The notes: a model not told the origin generated them from the sequence alone. Shown: positions 25,616 through 37,335, counted from the first letter of the stretch. The stretch: 64,000 bases of DNA from Paenibacillus tritici (GCF_013204885.1 NZ_JABMKX010000007.1:310001-374000); one strand, 5' to 3'. Numbers and translations are program-made.

Positions 25616-27444
25616 GCCTCACTCCCCCTTTGCTTCATCAAAGGCAGCGTGAACGTGACCAGCGAGCCTTCATTCAGCTCAGACTGCAGGGAGATAGAGC
25701 CGCCGTGCGCTTTGACAATTTCCCGGGCAATGGACAGCCCCAGACCGGTTCCGCCCATATTCCGCGACCGGGCTTTGTCGACCCGGTAAAAGCGTTCAAA
25801 GATGCGCTCAATATCCTTCTTCGGAATCCCAATACCGGAATCACGCACCGAAACGGCCAGCATTCCGTCCTCGTTCTTATGCGCCTCCAGCTGAATCGTC
25901 CCGCCTTCCGGCGTATATTTCAGGGCATTGGAGACCAGGTTGCCCAGCACCTGATCAATCTGATCACGGTCCAGCCAAGCTGTGGATACCTCTTTGCGTA
26001 CTCTCGTGCTGATATGGATCCGCTTCTGGCGGATCTGGAAGGAGAAGCGGTCGGCCACATCCTCCAGCATCTCGGAGATGTCTGTCTGCTGTATGCGCAG
26101 ACTGGACTCTTTGGAGTCGAGCCGCGACAGATGCAGCAGATCGGTAACCAGCCGGATCATGCGCTCCGTCTCATTGCGGATCACCCCGACGAACCGCACC
26201 GCAAGCTGCGGATCTTCCAGTGCACCGTCATCCAGCGCTTCCGCATAGCTCTTGATTGTAGTGAGCGGTGTCCGCAGCTCATGCGATACATTCGCCACGA
26301 ACTCCCGGCGTGACTCCTCCAGATTCTCCTGCTCTGTCACATCCTGCAGCACCGCAATCGTCCCGGCAACCCGTCCGCCTTCGCGGCGGTGGATCGGGGT
26401 GAAGGTCACCCTCACGATATTGGGGTCTTCTCCGTCCAGAGGAGACAGGTGAAGCATGGCCGACTGGGCAACACCCTGTGTCACCGAGACCGTCTGCTCA
26501 GGGTCAAGACCCAGCAGGCCGCCGAGCGGAGCCCCTTCCGGCAGCGGCCCTTCGGCACCCAGCATCAGGGCAGCGCGTGTATTCATCAGAATGACTGCCC
26601 CGCTCTCGTCCGTCGCTACCACGCCGTCACTCATATTGGCAAGAATGGAGGACAGCTTCTCCTTCTCCTCCTCATTCTGCAGCAGCGCCTCGCGCAATCT
26701 GTCCGTCATGTAGTTGAAGGCTTGGCTCAACTGGCCAATCTCATCATTGCCGAACACGGGAACCTTCCGGTTGAAGCGGCCTTCTGCCACCGCAGTAGCA
26801 TGCTTGGTCATCTCCTTGATCGGATGGGTGATGGTATGAGCCAGGATCACCCCCAGCACTGCTGTCAACGCCAGCGCCAGCAGCAGCCCCGAGAGGAATA
26901 CACTGTTAATCCGGCTCATCGTGGCATATAAGTCTTTCATATCAGCGGCTATATAGATAGCGCCTACGACCTTATCTCCAGAGATCACCGGCTTCGCTAC
27001 TACCTTCTTGCGCACATTATCATCCGCGATGATATATTCCTCATTATCGCTAATGCCCTGCAAGGCGCGGCTGACCACGGTCTGCGTATTCCGCTGGCCC
27101 ACATAGTCATTCTGGGAAGGAATCGAGGTGGTAATAATCTTGCCGCTCGCATCCAGCACCTGAATCTCTGCACCATTGATATACAGATTGTTCACCATGC
27201 CGCGCAGACTTTCCACAGCCGATTCCTCATCGGCCGTCCCCGTCTCACTCCCGAACTTGTCGGCGGTGAGAATCGAGAGCATCTCTGCCCGGGCCTTCAG
27301 ATCCTTGGTGAAGTTATCCGTCAGCGAGTTCTTCATGGAGCTGACAAAATATACGCCGATCAGCTGCATCGCAATCAGAATCAGCAGCACATAAATTACA
27401 ATAAGCCTGGCCTGAATCGTCCGGAAAAAGGACAGTGCTTTCAT
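25612..27444 (-). CDS. walK: WalK (YycG), essential cell-wall sensor histidine kinase
   Basis: 610 residues. Of two start codons, the ATG at 27444 has GGAGG at better spacing than the GTG three bases upstream and overlaps the walR stop as TGATG. Domains: TM1 (about 12-36), extracellular Cache/PAS-like sensor, TM2 (about 183-203), HAMP, cytoplasmic PAS (about 265-370), HisKA with phospho-acceptor H388 in VSHELRTPL, and HATPase with NLVSNALKY, DSGIGIP and GGTGLGLSI. It reads lipid II or wall status and phosphorylates WalR. A 13-of-14 match to the Noc binding site lies inside the gene at 25718-25731. Confidence 0.95.
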   Translation of the reverse strand: MKALSFFRTIQARLIVIYVLLILIAMQLIGVYFVSSMKNSLTDNFTKDLKARAEMLSILTADKFGSETGTADEESAVESLRGMVNNLYINGAEIQVLDASGKIITTSIPSQNDYVGQRNTQTVVSRALQGISDNEEYIIADDNVRKKVVAKPVISGDKVVGAIYIAADMKDLYATMSRINSVFLSGLLLALALTAVLGVILAHTITHPIKEMTKHATAVAEGRFNRKVPVFGNDEIGQLSQAFNYMTDRLREALLQNEEEKEKLSSILANMSDGVVATDESGAVILMNTRAALMLGAEGPLPEGAPLGGLLGLDPEQTVSVTQGVAQSAMLHLSPLDGEDPNIVRVTFTPIHRREGGRVAGTIAVLQDVTEQENLEESRREFVANVSHELRTPLTTIKSYAEALDDGALEDPQLAVRFVGVIRNETERMIRLVTDLLHLSRLDSKESSLRIQQTDISEMLEDVADRFSFQIRQKRIHISTRVRKEVSTAWLDRDQIDQVLGNLVSNALKYTPEGGTIQLEAHKNEDGMLAVSVRDSGIGIPKKDIERIFERFYRVDKARSRNMGGTGLGLSIAREIVKAHGGSISLQSELNEGSLVTFTLPLMKQRGSEA

Positions 27445-28175
27445 CACAATCCTCCGTTTTTGGGGCTATGCATCAAATAACCGAGTCCGCGCCGGGTATG
27501 AATATACTCCGGCTTGCTGGGGTTCTCCTCAATTTTTTCTCTGAGCCGGCGGATCGTCACATCCACCGTCCGCACATCACCGAAGTATTCGAAGCCCCAT
27601 ACAGCCTGCAGCAGATGCTCCCGGGTCATTACTTTGCCGGCATGACGGATCATATAATAGAGCAGCTCGTATTCACGATGCGTCAGATCCAGCGGCTCGC
27701 CGTCCTTGTAGACCATGTACATATCCGTATCAATGAATAACCCGAAATGATAAACACCCTGTTTGCTCTCCGCAGCCTCACTTGGTGCCTCGGACTGGGC
27801 CGGCTTATGCTGGCGGCGCATTTGGGCCTTCACTCTGGCCAGCAGCTCACGTGTGCTGAACGGCTTGGTTACATAATCATCAGCGCCAAGCTCAAGACCC
27901 AGCACCTTGTCAATCTCTCCATCCTTCGCGGTAAGCATAATAATGGGAATATCCAGATGTGCAGAGCGTACCTCACGGCAGACATCCATCCCGTCCTTGC
28001 CGGGCAGCATGAGATCAAGCAACATCAGATCGGGACGTTTGGACAGAGCCAGCTCAACCGCACTGTTGCCGTCGAATGCGCAGATGACCTCATAGCCCTC
28101 TTTTTCCAGATTGAACTTCAATATATCAGCAATAGGTTGTTCATCATCCACTACCAGAATCGTTCCCATTTGCAT
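27444..28175 (-). CDS. walR: WalR (YycF), essential OmpR-family response regulator
   Basis: 243 residues. Receiver domain with acidic pocket DDE at 10-12 and phospho-acceptor D54 ([11 protein letters not shown]), K in [10 protein letters not shown], and a C-terminal winged helix ([14 protein letters not shown]). It controls genes for peptidoglycan hydrolases and wall metabolism. AAGGTG lies about 10 nt before the ATG. An extended -10 (TGT-TAAAAT) lies upstream at about 28217-28225. A terminator separates it from the M23 gene, so walR probably has its own promoter. Confidence 0.95.
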   Translation of the reverse strand: MQMGTILVVDDEQPIADILKFNLEKEGYEVICAFDGNSAVELALSKRPDLMLLDLMLPGKDGMDVCREVRSAHLDIPIIMLTAKDGEIDKVLGLELGADDYVTKPFSTRELLARVKAQMRRQHKPAQSEAPSEAAESKQGVYHFGLFIDTDMYMVYKDGEPLDLTHREYELLYYMIRHAGKVMTREHLLQAVWGFEYFGDVRTVDVTIRRLREKIEENPSKPEYIHTRRGLGYLMHSPKNGGL

Positions 28176-28265
28176 ATGCTCAGCTTCACCTTTCTAACGA
28201 TACTCAGGTCATTGATTCCTTTATTTTAACATACCTGCGGGGGGCATCACATCTAACGAAATAAA

Positions 28266-28290
28266 AACCGCCCGAAATCATCCGGACGGC
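28266..28290 (-). terminator. Terminator between the M23 gene and walR
   Basis: A GC-rich stem (CCGCCCG ... CCGGACGG, one mismatch) followed by TTTTT on the minus strand. It lies about 45 bp past the M23 stop. Confidence 0.75.
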
Positions 28291-28331
28291 AGAAAATTAC
28301 ATATGAATAGTAGAAATTATATATTTATTTG

Positions 28332-29885
28332 TTATTTCAGATATTTCATCGGATTGATAGCTGTTCCGTTCTTGCGGATTTCAAAATGCAGATGCGTACC
28401 GGTTGAGCGGCCGGTGCTGCCCATAATCCCAATCTGGCTGCCCTGTCCCAGCTTCTGTCCGGCCGAGACCGAGATACGGCTTAAATGCCCGTAGTAAGTG
28501 ACATATCCGTTATTGTGGTCAACGATAACCACATTGCCGTATCCGCTCTGCACACCGGCGAAGCTTACCGTCCCGGCATCCGCAGCCTTGATCGTACGAT
28601 TGCCGGATACCAGATCCACTCCCTTATGGGCGCGTCCCCAGCGCTCGCCGTAACTGCTCGATATCATGGCTCCGCTAACGGGCCAGGCGAACATCCCTGT
28701 GCCTTCACCCACAACCTTGGTGCCGGAATAGACCACTTCAGGCAGGGCGGCCTTCACTACACTCTGCCCCAGCCACTCTTCCTGGACAACCTGTCCATTT
28801 TCTTTGGTCAGCCTGTACTGCATCGTTTTGAGTCCGGTTTGTCCGGGGCGGACAACCTTTCTTTTGCCTGCCGGCAGCTGATCGCTCTTGCGGATAATAA
28901 CCTCAGGCTCCGTGACTACCTCTTCGGTCACCTGTTCTACGGTCACAACCGTAAGATCCGGCTGCGGGACTGTTAACTGCAAAGTATCGCCGATCTGCAG
29001 GCTAAGCTCCTTAACCTCCGGATTGTTGCGGAAGATCTCCGCTTGGTTAATGTTGAACCTGGAAGCAATCGCAGAGACCGTATCGCCCTCCTGAACCGAA
29101 TAGCGAAGCGGAGCTTCCCGGCCTTCGGTCAGCACTTTCACCGCTTCTTCTACACTCAGCACCTTGTTGGGGTCTGCCTTCACCGGAATGATGTTCACTT
29201 CCTCACGGATCTTGACCGATTCCACTTGGTCTTTAGCTGCCGGGATAGCGGCTCCCGCCTTGGCCGCCGTCTTCTTCAGCTTCCCGCCCGAAGCTGCAGC
29301 CGTCTGCGGAGCATAATGCTCCTTCACGGCCTGAAGCACTGCTGTAGCCGTCTCCTGATCCTTGACGATTCCGAGCGGCTCTCCGTCCACGGCCAGCTGC
29401 ACACCTACGGCATAGGCTTTGAGCATGCCATCCAGCTTGTCCAGGGTAGCCTCACTGTCAACCTCCGGCTTGTAAGCCCGCTGTGCTTCTGTAGTGATGC
29501 CGCCCGTTTGCAGTACCATCACAGAGTCAGGATACTTGAGCTGATATTCCCGTCTCTTATCCTCGAACAGCTTATTCAAGTCCGCCTGCTGGTCCAGGTT
29601 CCCGATCTCCTCGCCGTTCACCAGCACTTTGTAATAGGTTACGGTATTCGCCGTAACATGTCTTTTCTCTGCCCCCACCAGGAAGGTGGTCAGAAGAACC
29701 AGACCGGTTGAAGCCAGCAGCCATGAGCGCCGGCGTCTGCGTGATTTCGTCACCGGCTGAAAGACACGGGACTCACCCGCGCCGGCGGTTTCCTTATCCT
29801 GTAGACCTGCTGCACCGGATTCTGCGGATGCTTCATCACGGCTCCGCAGGTTCCCCATCCGGCGCATGAACTTAAATCCTTTCAT
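28332..29885 (-). CDS. Cell-wall endopeptidase: LysM, G5 and M23 domains
   Basis: 517 residues. A basic cytoplasmic head is followed by one membrane helix (about 55-70; SWLLASTGLVLLTTFLVG), then a long linker, a LysM domain (YSVQEGDTVSAIASRFNINQ), a G5 domain (VTEPEVIIRKSDQLPAGKR region) and a C-terminal lysostaphin-like M23 domain. Zinc ligands are visible in AHKGVDL and THLHFEI. It should cut peptidoglycan cross-links at the cell surface. Its position immediately before walR is notable because WalR controls such hydrolases, but I saw no good WalR box before it. Confidence 0.92.
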   Translation of the reverse strand: MKGFKFMRRMGNLRSRDEASAESGAAGLQDKETAGAGESRVFQPVTKSRRRRRSWLLASTGLVLLTTFLVGAEKRHVTANTVTYYKVLVNGEEIGNLDQQADLNKLFEDKRREYQLKYPDSVMVLQTGGITTEAQRAYKPEVDSEATLDKLDGMLKAYAVGVQLAVDGEPLGIVKDQETATAVLQAVKEHYAPQTAAASGGKLKKTAAKAGAAIPAAKDQVESVKIREEVNIIPVKADPNKVLSVEEAVKVLTEGREAPLRYSVQEGDTVSAIASRFNINQAEIFRNNPEVKELSLQIGDTLQLTVPQPDLTVVTVEQVTEEVVTEPEVIIRKSDQLPAGKRKVVRPGQTGLKTMQYRLTKENGQVVQEEWLGQSVVKAALPEVVYSGTKVVGEGTGMFAWPVSGAMISSSYGERWGRAHKGVDLVSGNRTIKAADAGTVSFAGVQSGYGNVVIVDHNNGYVTYYGHLSRISVSAGQKLGQGSQIGIMGSTGRSTGTHLHFEIRKNGTAINPMKYLK

Positions 29886-30055
29886 GAAACTCTCCCTTTC
29901 AGTCTATGCTTCACATCGAATTTTATTGTCTATTTGCATGAGTACGAATATTGCTCTATTGAGGACACGAAAAAGGTTACAAAAAATTAACCCTTAATAG
30001 TCCTTTTTTACTGTACCATAGCCTGCAGAAAAATTTCAACTTTGTCCCTACAGCA

Positions 30056-30078
30056 AAACCCGCGAAATTCGCGGGTTT
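30056..30078 (-). terminator. Hairpin terminator of the 222-aa membrane protein gene
   Basis: A 9-bp perfect stem (AAACCCGCG pairing with CGCGGGTTT) and 5-nt loop, with a modest T-rich tail on the minus strand. It is 55 bp past the stop of the upstream gene. Confidence 0.65.
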
Positions 30079-30132
30079 ATGGCCTAAATATGCGTCTCAA
30101 GCCACGATGTCGTGTCCAAAAAGTGACATTTT

Positions 30133-30801
30133 TTAATTCTGATTCGGCTCCGCATTGTCGGGTGTAAGCATTTTCATCAGAGCCTTATATTCATCTGCAT
30201 CTACATATTTCTCAATGATTCCCTGCAATTCCGTTACTTCGCTCTCTGTCAACCCGCCTTCCAGGGCAGCGGAGATTTTGATCATCTCCTCCTGCGGAAG
30301 CTTGGTCATCAGAATATTGAAAATATTGGATTTCTCATTCGCAGGGAGATTCTCCTTCAGGTCATTCATCGCCTCCGGTGTCATCACCAGATTCTGGTCC
30401 AGGGCACTTTCGCTCTGTTCTTCCCCAGCCGCAGCTTGTCCCATTACAGGCAGCGCGTTCTCCGGCACCTTTTCATCCACTGACTGATTCTCCGTATTGC
30501 CCGTATTGCCCGTCTTCCCTCCACTATTGCCCTGCTCGCCGTCCGTCTTGCCTGAATCTGTCTCTGTGGTTGTCTCCTTGGATATCTCGTCCTTGGGATT
30601 CGCCCCGCTGCCGCCCCCCATCCCGGTCAGACCCTTCACGAAGCCGCCGATCCCCGGACCCGGTCCATCCAGCTTAATATCCAAGCTCGCCAGTACCGAC
30701 TGGATATACGTATTCACAACATATGCAGTCGTCAGCATCGACAATCCGCTGGCCAGCACAACAATCAGGCAGATGCCAAGCGCGCGTTTCACTATTCTCA
30801 T
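30133..30801 (-). CDS. Membrane-anchored protein with acidic low-complexity linker, function unknown
   Basis: 222 residues. Three ATG codons run in tandem (30807, 30804, 30801); the last has GGGAG at 8 nt spacing. A signal-anchor helix (residues about 8-30, ALGICLIVVLASGLSMLTTA) is followed by a Gly-rich turn, a long polar linker (GNSGGKTGNTGNTENQ), and a helical C-terminus (LTESEVTELQGIIEKYVDADEYKALMKML). I recognise no named family. It sits alone between purA and the M23 gene on the same strand, with terminators on both sides. Confidence 0.75.
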   Translation of the reverse strand: MRIVKRALGICLIVVLASGLSMLTTAYVVNTYIQSVLASLDIKLDGPGPGIGGFVKGLTGMGGGSGANPKDEISKETTTETDSGKTDGEQGNSGGKTGNTGNTENQSVDEKVPENALPVMGQAAAGEEQSESALDQNLVMTPEAMNDLKENLPANEKSNIFNILMTKLPQEEMIKISAALEGGLTESEVTELQGIIEKYVDADEYKALMKMLTPDNAEPNQN

Positions 30802-30953
30802 CATCATCTCTCCCTTACAGCCTGCTCTATTCATTCCCTGAAGAATCAGTCCGGATGTGATCCCATTCTCACAGTATTGACTAGAACAAGGCTGGGGAAA
30901 CGTGCCTGAGGTATAGAAAAGTGGTCCATCCACTGTACATTAGCCTGAAAATA

Positions 30954-30985
30954 CAAAAAAGCAGGCACCTCCAACGAGGTCCCTG
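30954..30985 (-). terminator. purA terminator
   Basis: An 11-bp stem with one mismatch (GCAGG-ACCTC pairing with GAGGT-CCTGC), 4-nt loop, followed on the minus strand by TTTTTT. It begins about 30 bp past the purA stop. Confidence 0.85.
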
Positions 30986-31016
30986 CTCCTGTACTTCCTA
31001 TTCACACTGCTTCAAT

Positions 31017-32342
<1,326 letters not shown>

Positions 32343-32501
32343 TCAAAATAGAAGAATATCCTTCTATTTCCCGCTGAAACCCACTGTCCCTGTATAAGGA
32401 CAGGAAGCCGTTTCCACTTGTAATAAGGGCTCTGTACGCGCTTCATTATGTACGCAGCCCTCCGGACACCAGGCGGGCAGACCCGCCAAAGCACAATAAT
32501 C

Positions 32502-32572
32502 AGTGTAACAGCGGCACTTTTTAAAGTCAAATAAAAACGAACGATCACAAGTTAATATATGCGATCGTTCGT
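32502..32572 (-). promoter_or_regulatory. purA promoter with PurR boxes
   Basis: Inverted boxes ACGAACGATC (32537-32546) and GATCGTTCGT (32563-32572) are 16 bp apart, matching the paired PurBox layout (CGAAC ... GTTCG, 16-17 bp) of Bacillus PurR. Directly downstream on the minus strand are -35 TTGACT (32530-32525), a 17-bp spacer and extended -10 TGT-TACACT (-10 at 32507-32502). The boxes also form a hairpin with TTTTT after it, so they could additionally terminate dnaB transcripts. Confidence 0.7.
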
Positions 32573-32590
32573 GTATTGTGCGAATTCTGC

Positions 32591-33952
32591 CTAACCTGCG
32601 AACGGTTCTGCATGTGCCCGCTCGTAGTTGACGAACTTGTTAAAGTTCTTGAGGAACACAAGCTCCACCGTCCCTACCGGACCGTTACGCTGCTTGGCGA
32701 TAATAATCTCAATGATATTCTTCTTCTCGGTATCCTGATTATAGTAATCATCACGGTACAGGAACGCTACGATATCGGCATCCTGCTCGATGGAGCCCGA
32801 TTCACGAAGGTCACTCATCATCGGGCGTTTGTCCTGACGCTGCTCCACACCCCGGCTGAGCTGGGACAGGGCGATAACGGGAACGTCAAGCTCACGGGCA
32901 ATCTGCTTCAGGGTACGCGAGATTTCGGATACCTCCTGCTGACGGTTCTCCCCGGCCTTCCCGCGCCCCTGAATCAGCTGCAGGTAGTCGATGACGATCA
33001 TTCCGAGGCCTTTTTCCTTCTTCAGCCTGCGGCATTTCGCCCGGATATCGGTCACTGTAATTCCGGGAGTATCGTCAATGTAAATCTCAGACTCCGACAA
33101 GGATTGGATGCCCATGGTGAGCTTGGACCAGTCATCATCGCTTTTGAAATCACCGGTACGCATAATATTGGCATCCAGATTGGCTTCGGCGCAGATCATA
33201 CGCTGAACCAGCTGGGGCGCCGACATTTCCAGACTGAAGATGGCTACGGTCTCCTTCGCCCGGACCGCCACATTCTGTGCGATATTCAGGGCGAAGGCCG
33301 TCTTCCCGACAGAAGGACGGGCAGCCACAATAATTAAGTCGTTGCGCTGAAAACCGTTCGTCATATGATCAAGATCAACGAAGCCGGTGGGAATCCCCGA
33401 AGTTCCGCCCTTGTTCTGATGGAGCAGCTCCACCCGGTCGAATACCTGCATCAGCACATCACGGATCGCGATGAACCCGCTGCCGCTGCGGCGGTTCGAG
33501 ATCTCCAGGATTCGCCGCTCGGCATCACTTAGCATAATGCCCACATCTTCGCCGCCGGTATAGCCTTCGCTGACAATCTGCGTCGCTGTGCGGATCAGCC
33601 GCCGCAGCATCGCCTTCTCTTCTATAATCTGGGCATAATAATCGACGTTGGCCGCAGTCGGAACCGCATGTGCCAGCTTCGCCAGATAGCTGACACCGCC
33701 GATATCCTCAAGCTCCCCCTTATCCTGGAGCCGGGAAGTCAATGTAATCAAGTCAATCGGCTGGCTCTCTTCTCCGAGCTGCACCATCGCCTCAAATATC
33801 ATCTGATGCGGTTTGTCGTAGAAGTCTTCGGTATTCACCCGCTCCATCGCGGTAATCAGCGCCTCATCCGATAGCAGAACTGCACCCAGTACGGCCTGTT
33901 CCGCCTCTAGATTCTGCGGGGGAACCCGATCGAAAAAGAGATCTCCACCCAT
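32591..33952 (-). CDS. dnaB: Replicative DNA helicase DnaB (DnaC in Bacillus)
   Basis: 453 residues. N-terminal DnaB domain (PPQNLEAEQAVLGAVLLSDEA) and C-terminal RecA-like ATPase with Walker A ARPSVGKTAFALN, Walker B VIDYLQLI, and the arginine-finger region LYRDDYYNQDT. It is the hexameric fork helicase loaded at oriC. The ATG follows GGAGGAG and lies one base after the rplI stop. rplI-dnaB adjacency is conserved in Firmicutes. Confidence 0.97.
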   Translation of the reverse strand: MGGDLFFDRVPPQNLEAEQAVLGAVLLSDEALITAMERVNTEDFYDKPHQMIFEAMVQLGEESQPIDLITLTSRLQDKGELEDIGGVSYLAKLAHAVPTAANVDYYAQIIEEKAMLRRLIRTATQIVSEGYTGGEDVGIMLSDAERRILEISNRRSGSGFIAIRDVLMQVFDRVELLHQNKGGTSGIPTGFVDLDHMTNGFQRNDLIIVAARPSVGKTAFALNIAQNVAVRAKETVAIFSLEMSAPQLVQRMICAEANLDANIMRTGDFKSDDDWSKLTMGIQSLSESEIYIDDTPGITVTDIRAKCRRLKKEKGLGMIVIDYLQLIQGRGKAGENRQQEVSEISRTLKQIARELDVPVIALSQLSRGVEQRQDKRPMMSDLRESGSIEQDADIVAFLYRDDYYNQDTEKKNIIEIIIAKQRNGPVGTVELVFLKNFNKFVNYERAHAEPFAG

Positions 33953-33953
33953 T

Positions 33954-34400
33954 CTACTCCTCCGTTACCTGAACCGTGAGGTTAGCCTTTACTTCAGTAT
34001 GCAGCTTCACTGTTACCTGGAATGTGCCTACATGGCGAATTGAATCGCTCAGCTCAATTTTGCGCTTGTCGATGACGATCCCCTGCGTAGCTGCCAGCGC
34101 CTCACCGATCTGCTTGCTTGTGATCGCGCCGAACAGACGGCCGCCTTCACCCGCTTTGGCCTTCAGGGTCAAGGTCAGCTCATCCAGCTTCTTGCCCAGC
34201 TGTACAGCCTCCTCTTTCTCCTGGTCCTTGCGGCGTTGTTCTGCGGCCGCCTGATTCTCCAGTGTCTTCACGTTGCCGTCTGTAGCCGGACGAACCAGTC
34301 CGCGCGGGAGCAGGAAGTTGGCTGCATACCCTTCCGATACCTCTTTGACCTGTCCCTTCTTGCCTTGACCCTTAACATCTTTAATGAAAATGACCTTCAT
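33954..34400 (-). CDS. rplI: 50S ribosomal protein L9
   Basis: 148 residues with the two-domain L9 layout: N-terminal [34 protein letters not shown] region, long central helix and C-terminal globular domain ([15 protein letters not shown]). It binds 23S rRNA at the base of the L1 stalk. The ATG overlaps the gdpP stop by 4 bp. Confidence 0.97.
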   Translation of the reverse strand: MKVIFIKDVKGQGKKGQVKEVSEGYAANFLLPRGLVRPATDGNVKTLENQAAAEQRRKDQEKEEAVQLGKKLDELTLTLKAKAGEGGRLFGAITSKQIGEALAATQGIVIDKRKIELSDSIRHVGTFQVTVKLHTEVKANLTVQVTEE

Positions 34401-36400
34401 TCAAATAACCCCTCTTTCGCTTCAATTTCGGCCAATACTGCAAGCAGTCTGGCTTCTGCTTCTTTGGTTGTTCCTTCAAGCTGTACAGCCGCGTTGGACA
34501 GATGTCCGCCGCCGCCCAGCTTCTCCATCACCACTTGCACATTCATCCGTCCCAGAGACCGGGCACTGATGCCGATCAGGCCGTCAGGCCGCTCACTGAT
34601 CACGAAGGACGCTACCACATTCGTCATCCCCAGCAGCGTATCCGCCGTCTGGGCAATCAACAGCTGCGGTATTTTCATTCCAGGCTGAGTGACAACCAGC
34701 GCGATTTGGTCATATACCATACGTGCATGCTTGATGATCTCCGCCTTGGAGATGTACTCCTGCAGATCCTCCTTCAGCATCCGCTGAATCAGAATCGTGT
34801 CTGCCCCGACCCGGCGCAGGAAGCCGGCAGCCTCGAAGGTGCGCGATCCCGTATGCAGCGCGAAATGCTTCGTATCCACCGTGATGCCCGCCAGCAGCAT
34901 CGTTGCCTCCAGCGGACTGAGTTTGATCTTGTCGTGAATATACTGCAGCAGCTCAGTTACCAGCTCACAGGTCGATGAAGCATACGGCTCCAGGTACACA
35001 AGCACGGCGTCATTGATGAATTCCTCACCCCGGCGGTGATGGTCTACGACCACAATCCGGCTGGCATATTGCACCAGTCTCGGCTCCATAGTCATGGAGG
35101 CCTTGTGTGTATCTACAACAATCAGCAGCGTATGCTCCGTCATCACCTGGAGCGCCTGCTCTGTCGTGATGAAGGTTTTGTAGAGCGCCTCATCCTTGCG
35201 GATCTCCTCCAGCATCCGGGTGATCGAAGGATTCGGTGTCTCCATCACAATACTAGCTTCCACATTGTACATCTGTGCCGCCTTGAGCAGACCGATTGCC
35301 GCTCCCACGGCATCAATATCCGGTATCCGGTGCCCCATAATCAGCACCCGGTCACTCTCCTGCATCAGATCCCGCAGGGCATGGGCGATCACGCGCGCCC
35401 GCACCCGGGTACGCTTCTCTGCGGCATTGCTCTTGCCGCCGTAGAAGGAGAGCCGCTGGCCCGCCTTCACGGCGGCCTGGTCTCCGCCTCTGCCCAGTGC
35501 CATATCCAGACTCGACTGGGCCAGCGCTCCAAGCTCACTGGCTGATTCCGCCCCATACGCAAGGCCTATGCTCAGCGTCATAGGCACCTTAAGATCCGCT
35601 GTCATCTCGCGGACCTCATCTAGCACCACAAACCGGCTCTCCTCCAGGGCCTGAAGACTCCGGTGGTTCAGCAGCATAAGATACCGTTCTGAAGACAAGC
35701 GGCGCAGATACACCTCGAACTGCTTGCTCCACTCCGTAATCTCACTGGCTACCTTGGCAATCAGCGAAGTACGCTGCTGATCATCCATGCCCTGGGCGGC
35801 CTCATCCAGATTATCCATCATGACAATACCGATCGCCAGCTTCTCATCCTCATACCGTTCACGCAGGACAACAAGCTCTGTAATATCGAACAAATACAGC
35901 AGACGTTCGCTTGGAATCACCACGACCTGATAATAACGGTCATCGACCGAGAGTTCATGGCGGTGATCCTTCAGCACTCCGTCCTTGGCCTGTTCCCGCT
36001 TATGCGGTATATTCTGCAGAGAAGCCATGACATCCGGCATCAGCTCCTGCATGCTCTCGCCTACAAGAGATTTGCGGGAGAAAATATTGCCGGCATTCCG
36101 GTTATGCCATTCTACGGCGCGGTCCTCACTGTACAGGATAATTCCGAGCGGAAGCATACTTACAGCTTCCCCCTCCACCCGCTTAATACGGAACGACAGG
36201 CCGTTAATATACTCTACAAGGTTGCGGCGGAACGACAGCTCGGCCTGCAGCATGGTGAAACACAGTGTCCCGGCCAGAAAGAGGCTGGCAACGCCGAGGA
36301 CCCAGTTATAGATGCTTACCACTATAATCAGGACCAGCAGCAGCAAGAACGCCCACACGGTATGATAGCCGTGCCAGCGTCTTTGCAGAAATTTTGGCAT
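34397..36400 (-). CDS. gdpP: GdpP (YybT), membrane c-di-AMP phosphodiesterase
   Basis: 667 residues. Two N-terminal transmembrane helices, a PAS domain (about 75-160), a degenerate GGDEF domain (about 170-310), then DHH ([15 protein letters not shown] and VVDHHRRG) and DHHA1 ([13 protein letters not shown]) catalytic regions. It hydrolyses c-di-AMP to pApA and so tunes wall, potassium and beta-lactam responses. It ends overlapping rplI and begins 11 bp after yybS, within the yybS-gdpP-rplI-dnaB cluster. Confidence 0.95.
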   Translation of the reverse strand: MPKFLQRRWHGYHTVWAFLLLLVLIIVVSIYNWVLGVASLFLAGTLCFTMLQAELSFRRNLVEYINGLSFRIKRVEGEAVSMLPLGIILYSEDRAVEWHNRNAGNIFSRKSLVGESMQELMPDVMASLQNIPHKREQAKDGVLKDHRHELSVDDRYYQVVVIPSERLLYLFDITELVVLRERYEDEKLAIGIVMMDNLDEAAQGMDDQQRTSLIAKVASEITEWSKQFEVYLRRLSSERYLMLLNHRSLQALEESRFVVLDEVREMTADLKVPMTLSIGLAYGAESASELGALAQSSLDMALGRGGDQAAVKAGQRLSFYGGKSNAAEKRTRVRARVIAHALRDLMQESDRVLIMGHRIPDIDAVGAAIGLLKAAQMYNVEASIVMETPNPSITRMLEEIRKDEALYKTFITTEQALQVMTEHTLLIVVDTHKASMTMEPRLVQYASRIVVVDHHRRGEEFINDAVLVYLEPYASSTCELVTELLQYIHDKIKLSPLEATMLLAGITVDTKHFALHTGSRTFEAAGFLRRVGADTILIQRMLKEDLQEYISKAEIIKHARMVYDQIALVVTQPGMKIPQLLIAQTADTLLGMTNVVASFVISERPDGLIGISARSLGRMNVQVVMEKLGGGGHLSNAAVQLEGTTKEAEARLLAVLAEIEAKEGLFE

Positions 36401-36411
36401 GAGCTCTCACC

Positions 36412-37329
36412 CTATCGTTTCGATTTCTTGACAAGCTCCCGCAGCGGAAACGCCAGGTCCACCACACCGATAATCCAGAATCCCGGCAGAGCTATAACAG
36501 GTATCGCCAGCAGGAGTGCTATAATCTTGCTCCACTTCCGTTCATGCACCAGGAAGAAGAGGAAACCGATGGTTTGAATCTTGAACGCAATTTGCAGCAG
36601 CGGCAGCAGATTGGCCGAGACCATCAGCATGAAGCCGCTGTCTGCACCGCCGAACAGCAGGCTGATCACCACGCCAAGCAGATAATACCAGATGAAGGAT
36701 CTGGCAAGTCTCCACTCCCGTGCAGGCTTCAGCTTGGGTACCGCATATCCCATGCTGTTCAGAATAGGGCGGACAATGGAATGGGTAATGACAGCCATGA
36801 CGAATGCGCTGAGGATCAGCGTCATTGGAATCGCCTGGATGGTGAGCCAGCTCATCTGGCCAATCTGATCGGATGAGATGGTGATTTCAGTCAGCAGCGG
36901 ATTGCTCGCTCCCATACTTGCCAGCCAATCCGCATAGGTCTTCAGAACATCGTAGACATAGTCATATAAATTAAACTTGAGGAACGCAGTGCTGATTAGC
37001 AGGATCATCAGGAATTCAGCTAATATAGCGACCATGCCGGCAACCAGGGTTGAGATCGCTGATGCCCTTTTCCTGTACCAGCGCCCCATCACCAGGGCCG
37101 GGATCAGGAAATAGGCCGCAATCAACAGATACATGGGTGTAATCAGGCCTACAATCAGCAGGACCGGTAACAGATGCAGAATAAACTGCTTAGTGCTGAG
37201 TGTAGTGTAGAGCACTATGGCCGGAATAATCATAAACAGGGTCGTAATAAGCAGCAACGGGGTTGACAGGGATAACAGCAGCAATAAATAAACTATGCTC
37301 CAAGCCACAGATGTCCAGCGAAATTTCAA
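36412..37329 (-). CDS. YybS family membrane protein (DUF2232)
   Basis: 305 residues, start TTG at 37329 with GAGGTG at 7 nt. It is almost entirely hydrophobic with about eight transmembrane helices (for example LLLLLSLSTPLLLITTLFMIIPAIV). Family and position upstream of gdpP match Bacillus YybS. It resembles membrane S-components in hydropathy, but the function is unknown. It starts 6 bp after the MazG-like gene ends, so they are co-transcribed. Confidence 0.85.
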   Translation of the reverse strand: MKFRWTSVAWSIVYLLLLLSLSTPLLLITTLFMIIPAIVLYTTLSTKQFILHLLPVLLIVGLITPMYLLIAAYFLIPALVMGRWYRKRASAISTLVAGMVAILAEFLMILLISTAFLKFNLYDYVYDVLKTYADWLASMGASNPLLTEITISSDQIGQMSWLTIQAIPMTLILSAFVMAVITHSIVRPILNSMGYAVPKLKPAREWRLARSFIWYYLLGVVISLLFGGADSGFMLMVSANLLPLLQIAFKIQTIGFLFFLVHERKWSKIIALLLAIPVIALPGFWIIGVVDLAFPLRELVKKSKR

Positions 37330-37335
37330 CAGTAT

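Noticed and set aside
29886..30050. WalR-box (TGTWAH-N5-TGTWAH) upstream of the M23 gene
   Set aside because: Only one half-site (TGTAAC) is present and the partner at the right spacing is missing.
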